A DNA stretch of 64,000 nucleotides, taken from the NCBI RefSeq assembly GCF_964204865.1, contig NC_135263.1:15483426-15547425 (forward strand). Direction: 5' to 3'. Within the stretch, counting starts at the first letter, position 1. Each line of letters opens with the position of its first letter. This document shows, piece after piece, positions 1-10,629 of this stretch. The notes under the pieces are model-generated. The model saw only the letters and a program-made list of their open reading frames with translations. It was not told where the DNA came from and did no database searches. This DNA is from Styela clava. Taxonomy: Eukaryota > Chordata > Ascidiacea > Stolidobranchia > Styelidae. The translations under genes were made by a program, and so were the position numbers.

Positions 1-356
1 TTAGCACCGAAAAAGGATGGGATTTTATGTATTGACCAGTTTCAAATGAAGAGAATAAGTCATCTAACTTTCCGCTATATATATTAAATAAGATGTCGCC
101 GAATAATCAAATTTTTTCTATATATATATTGTCATATATATATACCACTGAGCACATTGCTGAAAATTTTAAATTAAAAAAAAAAACAGAAAATGTTTTA
201 TATATTGGGTATTCATGCTGAGTTCAGTTTTGTGTTTCTGAAAAAGCTGATTTCAACTACAGCAATATTGGATAAAACTTTATTTTGTTATTTTTTTTAA
301 AATAGTTTCATATGCATAAGCCTATTGAAAATAGAATCTTTAGATAAATCTGCGTC
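1..356 (+). promoter_or_regulatory. Upstream flank of lectin copy 1
   Basis: This AT-rich flank is shared, with point differences, by the sequence before lectin copies 4 and 5 (about 24165-24527 and 41300-41676) and more distantly by copies 2 and 3. It holds short AT-dinucleotide runs near 120-145. No strong TATA box is visible: at the position where copies 2 and 3 have TATATAAAA, this copy reads TATTGAAAA (about 323). A promoter role is inferred only from position and conservation among paralogues. Confidence 0.35.
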
Positions 357-2195
357 ATGTTAACGATAAAAACGCTGGGTCTGCTTTTACTTGTTAGCTG
401 GTCAAATGCATTTGATGATACTCCAGCTTGTACGCAAATTGAAAATTTATTTCAAACACTCTGTGCCCGAGACGGGACACATACATCAATCAGAATCGAA
501 ACATCTCAAGGGTCTCCTGGGAAGAGAGGACCAATTGGAGAAAAAGGTGAAATAGGCCGGCCTGGACCCGTCGGGCCTCCAGCTATTGTGGATTATGAAC
601 GCATCGAAACTGAAATAGAAGAGAAGGTTGCGCCAAGTAAGATGATTTTTCAGCTGGCGGACAATTGAAAGCAATAAAAATCACGAAAGACGCTGTTCTT
701 ATTCCTATGGTTGAATATGAAAGGGCTCGACTCTTCTTCAAAAATCCGTTTTGCTTAACTTATTAATATTTTCAAAACTGAACTCATAAAAATGCCATTT
801 GATTTTTGGACATTATACACATCTGCAACAGATCCACTTTATAAAATGATTTAGCACAATTATATAACACGTGGAGCAATTTTAATTTTCTTTATTGTAA
901 GCTGTTGACTTCATCTTGTTCAAAAATACATACACCCTTTTCAGGTATCTGTCAATCAGCTGCGAACAACAACGCCCTTACCTTGGTGATTGAGAAATTG
1001 GAGGAACGAATAAAGATTTTCGAAAGCAGAGAAGGTATGCCGAAAAATACAACAGCAATCTTAAAAACCGTATAGAGCTGCGTTCATGTAGACTCCGGTC
1101 AAAAAAAGTCAAATCGAAAATTCATCGTTTCAATAATCTTGGTAGGAAACATCTTGGTAGTAAACAAACTTTCTTATAAGCTCATGCCCGATTTTACCAG
1201 AAAATGATGTATATTCCTAAATTATTCAGGGGCGTGTGAGATAAAGTTCGACGGTAAATGCTACTGGGTAGAGAGTCTTGATCATGGTGTGACAGGCTAT
1301 GACAGATGGGAAGCCTCATGTGCAGAACGGAATGGCTCACCAGCGAATATTTATTCGGAAAAACATTACAATGTCATCATGCGATACCTTCGAGCGAAAA
1401 TATTTGCAAAGAGTAATGGTATTTACCTATGGGTGAGAATGCGAACAAACCCAGCTGTAAATATATTTACATATATATTTTTTTCAATTTGAATAGTAAA
1501 ATATGTTTCAACAAAGTCCGCATTTGTAGCAAATTTTAACGTTTCTTGATACTCTTTACCTGACGATCGTTTGTAATTTTCCAAAGGCTTTGTGATTAAA
1601 GACTGTTGTTTTCGCTAGAAGCCTATTACTTGTATTTATTCCAAAATTTTCTATGAATCCCATGAGATCTAATATTTTATTCAACATTTCGCTATCCCAT
1701 TTTTTTCCTTCACGAGAACGCAATTTTCATGCAGACAAGTTACTAAGATGCGGAAAACTACTTCGTTTTATACTTCGTGTTGATATATATTTGAAATCTT
1801 CCACTTGTTGTTTTCATTAGAGATATATTAAACGAGCGTTTGGAGAATACCAATTTTCTAATTTGTGATCACATTGTAAAAACGTCCAGGATGCCACACG
1901 TATACTGAAGCAAAATATTTTGTATTTTCCTTCGTCACTAATTCTATGTTATGAAACGAAAAGTTGTTTGACTTTGTTTCAGGAAACAATATTCTTTTCT
2001 TTACAGACTGGAATCGTGACATTTTCCGATGGAAGTCGAGCTCCATTTATGAAATGGTATCCTGGATATCCCTCTAAATCTTCTGCTTATACGCACATGA
2101 CAATTGTTCAAAGAGTTCCATCAAGTTCTGTCAACATTGGTATTCACAACTGTCCACCAACGTCCAGCAGAGAGGGCGTATTATGTGAATTATAG
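357..2195 (+). CDS. Secreted short-collagen C-type-lectin-like protein, copy 1 (4 exons, open)
   Basis: The coding join is 357-636, 945-1034, 1230-1456 and 2007-2195, giving 261 residues. Donors are GTAAGA, GTATGC and GTAAAT, acceptors end in CAG or ACAG, and phases 1, 1 and 0 agree across the junctions. Exon 1 encodes a signal peptide ending near SNAFDD, two cysteines that could link chains, and eight uninterrupted Gly-X-Y triplets. Exon 2 encodes a short heptad-like helix (LVIEKLEERIKI), probably the trimerising neck. Exons 3 and 4 encode the lectin-like fold, with CEIKFDGKC at the start and VLCEL at the end. The layout is that of collectins, which are secreted pattern-recognition proteins. 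The usual EPN or QPD and WND calcium/sugar motifs are absent, so the ligand is unknown. The final start codon choice rests on the signal peptide and on conservation in all paralogues. A similar architecture could also belong to another collagen-lectin family. Confidence 0.85.
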
Positions 2196-2439
2196 AGCAA
2201 TAATATTGATTCGGATAATTTTCTTGACATGGACTACTTTGTATTTTTATCTAATTCACAAAGAATTTTTTTTCAAGGCTTTTTTTTGAAATGTCATGTG
2301 AAATATATCCAAATGTATAAAGGTAACGAATCTATTATTAACGGTGTAGAAAAACAGCACACAGCAAATAATTCAGTTTTGACACGTATTGTTTATCCCG
2401 TTTTTTTCTTTTCCCCGTGTCTTATTTCAATTTTCTTTT

Positions 2440-2700
2440 GAAAAATAACACTAGGGCTTATCAGGTGTGTTTTTTATTTTCATATATCAAAAACAAAGTT
2501 ACACAGTGGAGAATGATGAAATTTTCAAATACACAAAATTGGTGAGCCGATATCCATTTACTCATAAATAACCTAACATTTTCCTCTTCCACGCGTCTTA
2601 GATTATTCATTTACTGTTGGTGAGATTTCTTGCTATCGACTAGGTCAAAAAAAAAATAAAAATTTGCGCTATAAACTAGGTCTTATTTTAAGGCGAGTGT
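2440..2700. mobile_element. Decayed fragment of a palindromic hAT-like MITE family
   Basis: The stretch from 'aacactagggcttat' to 'aaactaggtcttatttt' matches, in the same order, segments of the better-preserved element at 62463-63197, including the 'gatatccatttactcataaataac' type core. Terminal repeats are eroded here. A sister copy lies at 26622-26870 behind lectin copy 4, so the insertion predates duplication of the lectin block. Confidence 0.5.
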
Positions 2701-3448
2701 CCCACATCACCCCAAAGACTTTACGTTGAATCAGTACTCGTTTTACTGTACTCTCACTGACTCAACTGTATAATTGACCAGATTTATGCTGGCTTATACT
2801 GATTTGACTTCTTTTTCCTGGCGGAAAAGTATGTTTTTTTCGTTTACTAAATAAGTATGTAACAAACTAAAAGTCCGAATTTTTCATATTTGTATTTAAG
2901 ACATCATTATAAATACTAGCATCAGCGAAGAAATGAAATATATTATATAATATTCTATATATAAGTAAATCAACACTTTTCTAAAAAATATATTCATATT
3001 GTTTCAGATTCCCGCCGGTTTTTTTCATTTATATTTTAACAGTTCACTCCGAACAAGGTTCTGGCCAAGTAGACAATAAATTCTTCCGAATCAATGAATG
3101 TATACTTAAATCTTAGTATAACATGGAGTGAACACATGCAAATTAGGCATATTTCAAACGAATACCCGTTTGCCGTTTTAGAATGTTAATTCTGGAGTGA
3201 GTATAAGGACGGTTTTTCATATCTTCGTATTAAATAAAATTATAAAGAAAACGTCTTTCAAGTGTGGAGAAACTCCATTCTCTTAATATTTTCACCAATG
3301 CAAACATTCAGCCCAATTTTTACACAGGATACATATCTTCTGATACATTTTCAATTCAGATATCATTGAATTGAGTATAGACACACACGCAGCGTTTTCT
3401 TGTATACTGGATTCTGCTATCAAATTTAACTCTTCATCTTATGTTCCG
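2700..3448. repeat. Duplicated downstream flank of lectin block (copy behind lectin 1)
   Basis: Positions 2700-3120 reappear at 26870-27300 behind lectin copy 4. Positions from about 2860 to 3448 reappear at about 45775-46331, between lectin copy 5 and the junctophilin stop codon. No gene is visible. The part matching 45965-46331 corresponds to the 3' flank or 3' UTR of junctophilin. Confidence 0.6.
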
Positions 3449-4391
3449 TCATAAGAAAAATTGACTAAAAATAACCACGAATCCCAGATTCAAAAGTATG
3501 ACGAGAACAATCAAAAATGATCGATTCTGAAATAGAAAATGGATAAAATATTATTAATATCGATTTTTGAATAATGGAATATCGTTTTAGTAAAAAGTTC
3601 ATTCTAGTGACACATAGGCTCGGCAGCTGCCACGTGGGGAATAATCATATGCGAGGGGATCGAGTATTTCCTACCGAGATCTTTTCCTGAAATGTGTTAT
3701 TTTCATCCTGTTTATTGTTAAAAAAAATATTAAAATATATTTAGAAAACGAATTAAATTTCTGTAATGCTGGTTAAAACGAATACTATGTTTTGGTTTAA
3801 TTGTTACCTCGCGTAGATCCACTGGAACATAATGCACCGCAATAAATTCATATTGTTTTAGTAGCTCTTGGCGTTCAAGTGGTCGCCATAACTGCGATCG
3901 CAGATGCGCCCCCCTTCATTTTTGTGCGAGCTCGCATGGCCTTGTTTCGAGTATATATCCTTACAAAAATTGAGCATATCGTATTGATATTATATTTCCG
4001 TAACCAGAAATAAAATCCAGTGTGAAAAATGTAAACGCGACGGCTGTACAGATGATTTCTTTCTGAACCTAATTTATCTTAGATTTAGACGAGTCGTTGC
4101 TCTAGTTGAAATCCCAACATGGTGGTACACTAGACACAAAACACATTATATAAACTTGTTTCAGACGTATGGACTTGGTAGTTAAGAGAGGCCTAACCCA
4201 CCAGCGGTTTTGTGATCCAGCGATCCTCTCGCATATGATCATTCCTCACGGGCCAGCTGCCGAGCCTATGTGTCACTGGTCGTTAGAATGTACTTCTTTC
4301 TAAAACGATATTCCATTATTCCAAAATCGATATTAATTATATTATTCATTTTCTATTTCAGAATCGATCATTTTTGATTGTTCTCGTCATT
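3449..4391 (-). pseudogene. Rearranged duplicate of the junctophilin 3' end (exons 10-11)
   Basis: Read on the minus strand, 3526-3449 is a full 78-bp copy of junctophilin exon 11 with its acceptor and stop, differing by an Ala-to-Val change in the membrane anchor. Positions 3707-3661 match the first part of exon 10 with a 1-bp deletion that shifts the frame, then break off at a rearrangement. Positions about 3780-4160 match intron 9 (47440-47705) and stop just before the exon 9 donor. Positions 4163-4391 match intron 10 and the first 30 bases of exon 11 in the opposite orientation, so 3490-3665 and 4212-4391 form a long inverted repeat. Upstream exons are missing, so this cannot encode junctophilin. 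Confidence 0.85.
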
Positions 4392-4396
4392 CCAGA

Positions 4397-4520
4397 TTAT
4401 TTTATCTAATAGCTCGTTTCGCGGGTACATCATTCAAAACTTCAGACACTTCTCCGCGGGCCGCACAATTTTTCTTTGCGGGCCGCATTTGGCCCTCGGT
4501 CCGTAGTTTGCCAACCCCTG
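4397..4520. mobile_element. Terminal fragment of a hAT-type DNA transposon
   Basis: The last 20 bases, read in reverse complement, are CAGGGGTTGGCAAACTACGG, followed by GC-rich 'gggcc' repeats. This layout is typical of hAT terminal inverted repeats. The opposite end was not found nearby, so only one end remains. A more decayed relative lies at about 37040-37112. Confidence 0.55.
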
Positions 4521-4840
4521 CTCTACTCAGTAAGAAGTAGATTATTTTTGCTTGTCACCCCGCACTAATTAATTTTAATATGATGGAAACGCTCGCCATT
4601 TCGCCGCATGTTACGCAACGCAGGAACTGCGTGTTCGAATTGCACGATTTATATTATTTGCATTAGACACGATTGCTTTATTTGGTTTGTCGCGGTGTCA
4701 TTCATCACAAGGGTTCTTGTCCACTATAATTACCTGAAAAAAGCAACTGATAGGCTATATCATTTCAGCATTCCTAACAACATATTCTAACAGCATTTCT
4801 GACAAAATATCGGCTATGTCGATAGTACTGTCCACAATCA

Positions 4841-5201
4841 AGCGAGTCTCTACCCAGTAGCATTTACCGTCGAACTTTATCTCACACGCCCCTGAATAAT
4901 ATTGGGAAATGCATGTGTTAATTAAGTGTTAAGTTGAATTATATACTCTCGGCGAGATAAAAGAGGGCATGAACTTATGTGAAAGAATTTACTACCAAGA
5001 TTATTCAGAAGACGAATTTTCGATTGGAAGTTTTTTTATTGACCGAGGTCTACATGGACGCAGCTCTGTACTGTTTTAAAGACTTCTGTTGCATTTTTCT
5101 GCATACCCTCTCTTCTCTACTTTCTAGAATCTTTATTCGTTCCTCCAATTTCTCAATCACCAAGGTGAGGGCGTTGTTGTTCGCAGCTGATTGACTGATA
5201 A
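4841..5201 (-). pseudogene. Inverted lectin fragment (exons 2 and 3 partial)
   Basis: On the minus strand, 5201 to about 5107 is a lectin exon 2 with its acceptor and an intact neck helix (LVIEKLEERIKILES). A short insertion precedes the donor. Positions 4891 to about 4841 are the first 50 bases of exon 3 with its acceptor (CEIKFDGKC). Homology stops at 4840. Exons 1 and 4 are absent, so this is a fragment left by an inversion or inverted insertion of a paralogue. Confidence 0.85.
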
Positions 5202-5239
5202 CTGAAAAGGGTGTAAGTATTTTCACTTGTCCCATGTGT

Positions 5240-5525
5240 CCCTAATTCGCAAAATGGCAAAAATACGGGTTCCTAACGGCGATAAAGAATTAGCAAGATT
5301 GCAAACATACTCATCAAAATTAAATATAATTAGACAGTTTATCTCATGTGTTTATGTCCGCATATTACATCTGTTTTTTTTAGAGTAGTAATGTATTTAA
5401 AAGTAGCCACGGCGAGTTACGGTAGACACAATTAAGTTAATTACCATGGATTGACAATTATACGCCACAGAAGAGTCTCACTGAAAAAGTCGTTTTTTTA
5501 ACGAGCGAATAGTCACGGCGACTGT
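5240..5525. mobile_element. Decayed relative of the 1.4 kb hAT-like element of the junctophilin intron
   Basis: The order of motifs here ('aacggcgataaagaattagcaag', a 'taaatataatt' block, 'catggattga', 'acgccacagaa') parallels about 59365-59680 inside the element at 58405-59813. No coding sequence or terminal repeats are visible, so it is assigned as an internal fragment only. Confidence 0.45.
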
Positions 5526-6062
5526 TTTATGAGGGAAACGAAATATATATAGACAAAATATCTGGTGAATGGAATGTATGTAAACGGGATTCATGTGGAC
5601 AAAATATTCGGCGAATAAGATACATGTGAACAAAACTCATGGACAAAATGTATGAAGAGAAAACACTTCGCGAATGAGCTGTTGTTTCATCAGGGAAACG
5701 AGATATATATGGACAAAATGTATGGTTAATTAGATGCATGATAAACGACATTCATGTGGGTAAAATATCAGGCGAATGAGATATATGTGGACAAAACCCC
5801 TTGGCGAAATGTATGGAGAGAAAACATTCAGCGAATGAGCTGTTGTTTCATCAGGGAAACGAGATTTATATGGACAAAATATCTGGCGAATGAGATATAG
5901 GTGGACAAAACCCCTGAATGTATGAAAACAAAACATTTCACGAATGAGCTGTTGGTGGACAAAACATCTGTTAAATAGTATGTATGATAAATGGGATACA
6001 TGTGGACAAAATACATATTGTACATGTGGACAAAACATTTGATGAATAAGATGTAGGTGTAA
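5525..6062. repeat. Degenerate minisatellite with higher-order period
   Basis: About 20 variants of a 25-30 bp motif are present, with core 'gaatgagatatatgtggac' followed by 'aaaat'. A longer period of 160 bp is visible because 'gagctgttgtttcatcaggg' starts at both 5676 and 5836. The repeat gives open frames on the minus strand rich in 'YLIR.IFCPH', which I read as by-products of the repeat and not as a gene. Confidence 0.75.
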
Positions 6063-6402
6063 AAGTCATGTGATTCCAAACCTTATCTGTTAAACTTCTC
6101 CCTTATCAAATCTTTCAACCTTTTTATTCTTCCCCCACTATGCACAAAAACAAAAACTGTATTAATTGATTTCTTTAGATCTTTGTCTATTGCCCTAGTT
6201 GAAAAACCGATTTTGTACAGTTCCAGTATTTTCTAATTGTATGTGTGCATTGTATTATAAGAGGCAGAGCGAACTTTGGGAAACCAGTAATGCTACAGAA
6301 AATACAAAGCCGATTCCTCCTCAAAAGGACAAAGTTACTCGCCAGGGATGAATTTTTTTCCAGTTTGGAAAACGTGCCCCCAATGAATGAGATATTTGTA
6401 GA
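6063..6402. other. Single-copy spacer, no gene seen
   Basis: This stretch lies between the minisatellite and the left edge of the tandem duplication. It has no recognisable coding sequence or repeat. Confidence 0.4.
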
Positions 6403-9400
6403 CAAATTACGTAATAAATAATACTATCTTTACCTATAGTATATGCTCAATCAGTCAATGCTCAATTGAAGCAATTCGTTCATTTTTGTTAGAAAGACGC
6501 ATTCGTAAAGCAGACTAAGTCCGTCAAAGACATGACTTTATGTTTTTTGCAGTAAATGCGCCAAAAATATATGATCACAATGACTTAAGAAATTGTGATT
6601 GTAGTATTTTTTCAATCGGGCTAATATCATTAAGTACGAATGACTTGAAGATGAAAAAAATAAGGGAACTTAACATAGAAATAAAAAGAAATTGGTATAA
6701 AATAGTAAAAGCAATTGATGCTTGCAATAAAATACCAAACATATTGGCAGAAAAAAATATAAGGTATTGCAGTTACATATAAAATCGGAGAAAAAAATGC
6801 AATAGAATGATAAAAATATCATAAAACAATATGGTAGTATTCATGTTAGATGGGGCAATAATTTTTTGGTTCGATAGATAATGTCAACATCTGTTCGGGA
6901 CATTGATAACTTTTACATATCATATTAGTCTACAAGCTACCTGAACTATTCTCTTATTGCTCTAAATTAAAGAAAAAAATGACGAAATCGAAAAAAACAT
7001 GATAAATATTCAGCGAATAACTAGGTTGCAAAGCAATTAAAGAAGTTAAAACCAAGGGTGTGCAACCTTTAATACAGAAGGACCAGATAAAGATAACTGA
7101 GTAAAACTGCAGGTCGCACTTTCATTCAACATAGGCTTTCTGGTAATAGCAAGCCCAAAAGTTTTAGTTATTGATGACATGGGTCACAAATTATGACTTG
7201 GTTTATCAGTGTCGGAATAAAGCCGGGTACCAACATAGGTGCAGCCAAAATTTTCGGTGAAATTAAAACAGACCACCCAAAGTGCAATTCACGACGACGT
7301 GAGGCGTTTAATAAACTGAAAAGAATGCGTCGTTCACAGCGAAATTCCACAGTTACATGTAGCCCGTCTCTTATGTGCCGGGCGGTTTATGGTGAATATT
7401 TTGCAAGTCCTATTTCAAATATCGATCCTTAATCCGTAGTCAGCAGTACCCGCATTCGAAAATAGAACATTAGAAATCGTGTAAAATAATTTTGAGAGAA
7501 GTGTAACTCGCAGATGTCAGTAGTGCCAAAATCGTTACAAAAGTACAAAAACACGCTCGCATGTAGCGCCGATCAAACGCATTAAATGTGAAACTATTAC
7601 TTGGATTTTAATGTTAAACAAGTTGATTTTTAATTGCCATTCAATGATAATTAACATGCGTCGTGATTAGTGGTGGGCAAATAGTTTTTTTAGCCGAATT
7701 ATTCGAATATTTTCAACGAACACAACACCAAATATTGAGTATTGTCATTTCAAACAACCGTGTTTGGAATGTCGGCCGCCGTAACGATCGCCGTGACAAT
7801 TTTATTTTTCGGAATTTACTTGAAGACTGGAAACTTCGCAACAATGCAGCGATTTTTATTTCCTAATTTTGTCATAATCCATGACCGCAGTGAATATTTT
7901 CGTCACCGCGATCCTTTCGGCGGCTTGACTTCCCAACTGATGATGATAAACTATATTAAAGTCCTTTTATTCACTAGTAAATATTAATTCTCATGCAACA
8001 GCGGATATCGCAGTTTGGTTTTTATTTTTTGGACAGAAATTTGATTTCACATCGGCGACGATGTCAAAGACAACTATTAGGGAGTGCATTCACAACACAA
8101 ATTAATTTTATGCTGCTTTTAATCTTTTTTGTAGGATTTGTATCACAGTTTGTAAATTAAGGTCCCAGTTTTAAGCGAACAGTATTACTGACCCCAGAAT
8201 GCGATATTTTTGAAGCTGATAGTTGACTTTTTTATGCTTAATTTTATATCGTGTCCGTGTTACTTCCGTATTAAATATTAATAATTAAAAACTCCGCAAA
8301 TTGGTAATCTCTCTAATACTCATTGTTGAGAATTCACGTAACTCAGCTTTGGAATAAAACACTGATACTAAATACTTGAATAAATCGGCAATAATGGCAT
8401 TTCCACGTGGTCAAAATAATATTTTTCCCCGTCCCCAATATGTCGGAAAATTTCCATAGAATACAAAATTTACCAGTCGTACTTATCTGGTTCGACAATT
8501 CTAAATTTACAAAAACGGTGTTGGCGCGCTTTATTCAAAATTAGAAAATGAAAAATATGATAATTCTTACCCGTAAGTGGGACAAGTGGGACAAGACATT
8601 TTGGAGACTCCCCTCGGTATACCGCGAAAAACTTGTTCCCATTGAAATCTTCACTCAGTCTACTGTGTGCTGCTATGCTGTTACGTTACCCGTAGTTACC
8701 TCATCGGTACTTAACGGTGCCCGGAGTCTCTTTTTTGTAACAGATTTGTTTTTTCGGACATTATTGTTTTTAATTATATATATTGTTTGACTTCTTTCTA
8801 TTCAACCTGAATCAAAGTTAGGTTTTTATCACGGGTGTAGCTGCCCGAGTTTCGCATCAAGTCCATCTTCAAGTTGGTGAATCACCTCCTAGGCATATTA
8901 GGCTGCAATATTTGATTTGACCTTAGGTTTGATATTAAAGGCGTTTAGACAAGACTTGCACATCAAGTGCAATATAAATGTAAAGACCTGTTTTATGTCA
9001 ATAGGTCTTCACTCCAAATGAAACATTGTGGTTATTATGTTTAAAATGCATAAGTTTTGTTACGACAAATTTAAAAAAATGTGCCATGTCTGGTCATCGA
9101 AGCCGTCGCTAACACCCATAGCAATCGCTAAGTAGCTTAAAGATGTTTTATCGTTGTTCTTTATTTTGTATATATGGATTTTTGCGTTGTCTCTTTGTTG
9201 CCCAAGTTTACAGTTTGGTATTTTAACGTCACAGACATAAAAAAAAATGTAGGTCTAACTCAAGCAAAAGTTATGAGACCTCTCCATGAAACCAGTCGTA
9301 CATTCTGATCATTTGTGTTCATCAATCAATCAAACAAAACACACAAATACAAAAAAACTTTTATATTGTTGAACGATGACATTGTTCAGTCCTGAATTGC

Positions 9401-10595
9401 TTTGAAAAAAATCTTACATGTTATCCGCATATTATAACGAAGTAATGACATTTTGCCAACTAGGTTTTTTTGTGTTCCAAGAATTAAAAACAATATGAGT
9501 TGTTGTTCGGATGAAAAATCTCCAAACGCAGCCTTTTCCTGGGCGTCATTTAGTCTGTATTGTAAACCTATTGAAAGCATTAAAGAAACGCACGACTGCC
9601 GAAATGGAGCGAAATCTACTGAACCTGAAAAATTTGAAGGAGCAAGGACCTATTAATAACTCGATAGCAAACCATTATTTGGAAATGCATTTTTTGTAAG
9701 GTGATTGAGGCTGCAAAAATTTTTGCCTCTGTCATTCTTTGCAGGCAATTAGAAGGTGAATCAAAATCAGCTGAACCTGAAAAATCAAAAACTTTACAGG
9801 AAACCATTATTTTCAAAACTGCATTTTTTAATGTAATTGAGAATTGAGAAAATTTTCGCGTTTGTCATTCGTTACAGGCAATGAGAAGGTGCATCACGAA
9901 ATAGCTTAAGTCAATCTTGAAACTTTTTTTTATAGTTGAGTTAAATTGTGTAATGTCGACTAATGAACAATTGTGATTGCTCGTGGAATACTAATACTGC
10001 AATACTTGGTATGCTATTTGCCTAAATGCCAGGCAGTTGTTTGTGATATAAATAGTCAAAGGTTTAAATACGCTCGTGAGTGCAATATAAAAAAGCATAA
10101 TGTAAAATCTTTGGACCCAGCGTTGATATTTTAGAACCCGGTGCTGACTGGAACTCACGCTGATAAAAGAGTTCTTTGGGATGTTGGCGCAATTTTATGA
10201 GTTATTCTTTCGCACCGAAGTAGGAGGGGATTGTATGTATCTAACAGTTTCAAATAATGAGCATAAATCATCTGAATTTTTGCTATATACATTAATTAAG
10301 ATATTGCTAAATATTCAAATTTTGTCTATATATATATTCTCATATGTATTGTATTGTATATGTATATATATATATTCTCATATATATATACTTCGAAGCA
10401 CCGAGCACATTGCTAAGATTCTTATATTAAACAAAACAGAAAAATAAGACAGAAAAGTTTTATATAATGTGTATTCATGTTGAGTGCAGTTTTGTATTCC
10501 TAAAAAAGTTGACTTCAACTACATCAATATTGGATAAAAATATGATTTGATTTGTTGTTTTCTTTCTTTTTAAATTATTTTTATATTCACAAGCC

Positions 10596-10604
10596 TATAT
10601 AAAA
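10596..10604 (+). promoter_or_regulatory. Possible TATA box of lectin copy 2
   Basis: TATATAAAA stands 34 bases before the ATG; copy 3 has the same at 18764-18772. Copies 1, 4 and 5 read TATTGAAAA here. If used, transcription would start almost at the ATG, which makes the assignment weak. Confidence 0.25.
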
Positions 10605-10629
10605 TAGAATCATCAGATAGCTCTGCATC

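Noticed and set aside
5525..6062. CRISPR-like array
   Set aside because: Units are degenerate and contiguous, with no constant repeat and unique spacers, and the DNA is animal.
5527..6079. Minus-strand open frames with recurring YLIR.IFCPH peptide
   Set aside because: They are translations of the minisatellite in two frames, without start context, splice signals or similarity to a known protein.
6540..6782. 80-codon open frame in unit A
   Set aside because: A 1-bp change breaks it in unit B and it resembles no known family.
7193..7432. Open frame conserved in both tandem units (79 codons)
   Set aside because: Conservation is explained by the recent duplication; an overlapping antisense frame is equally long and no motif is recognisable.
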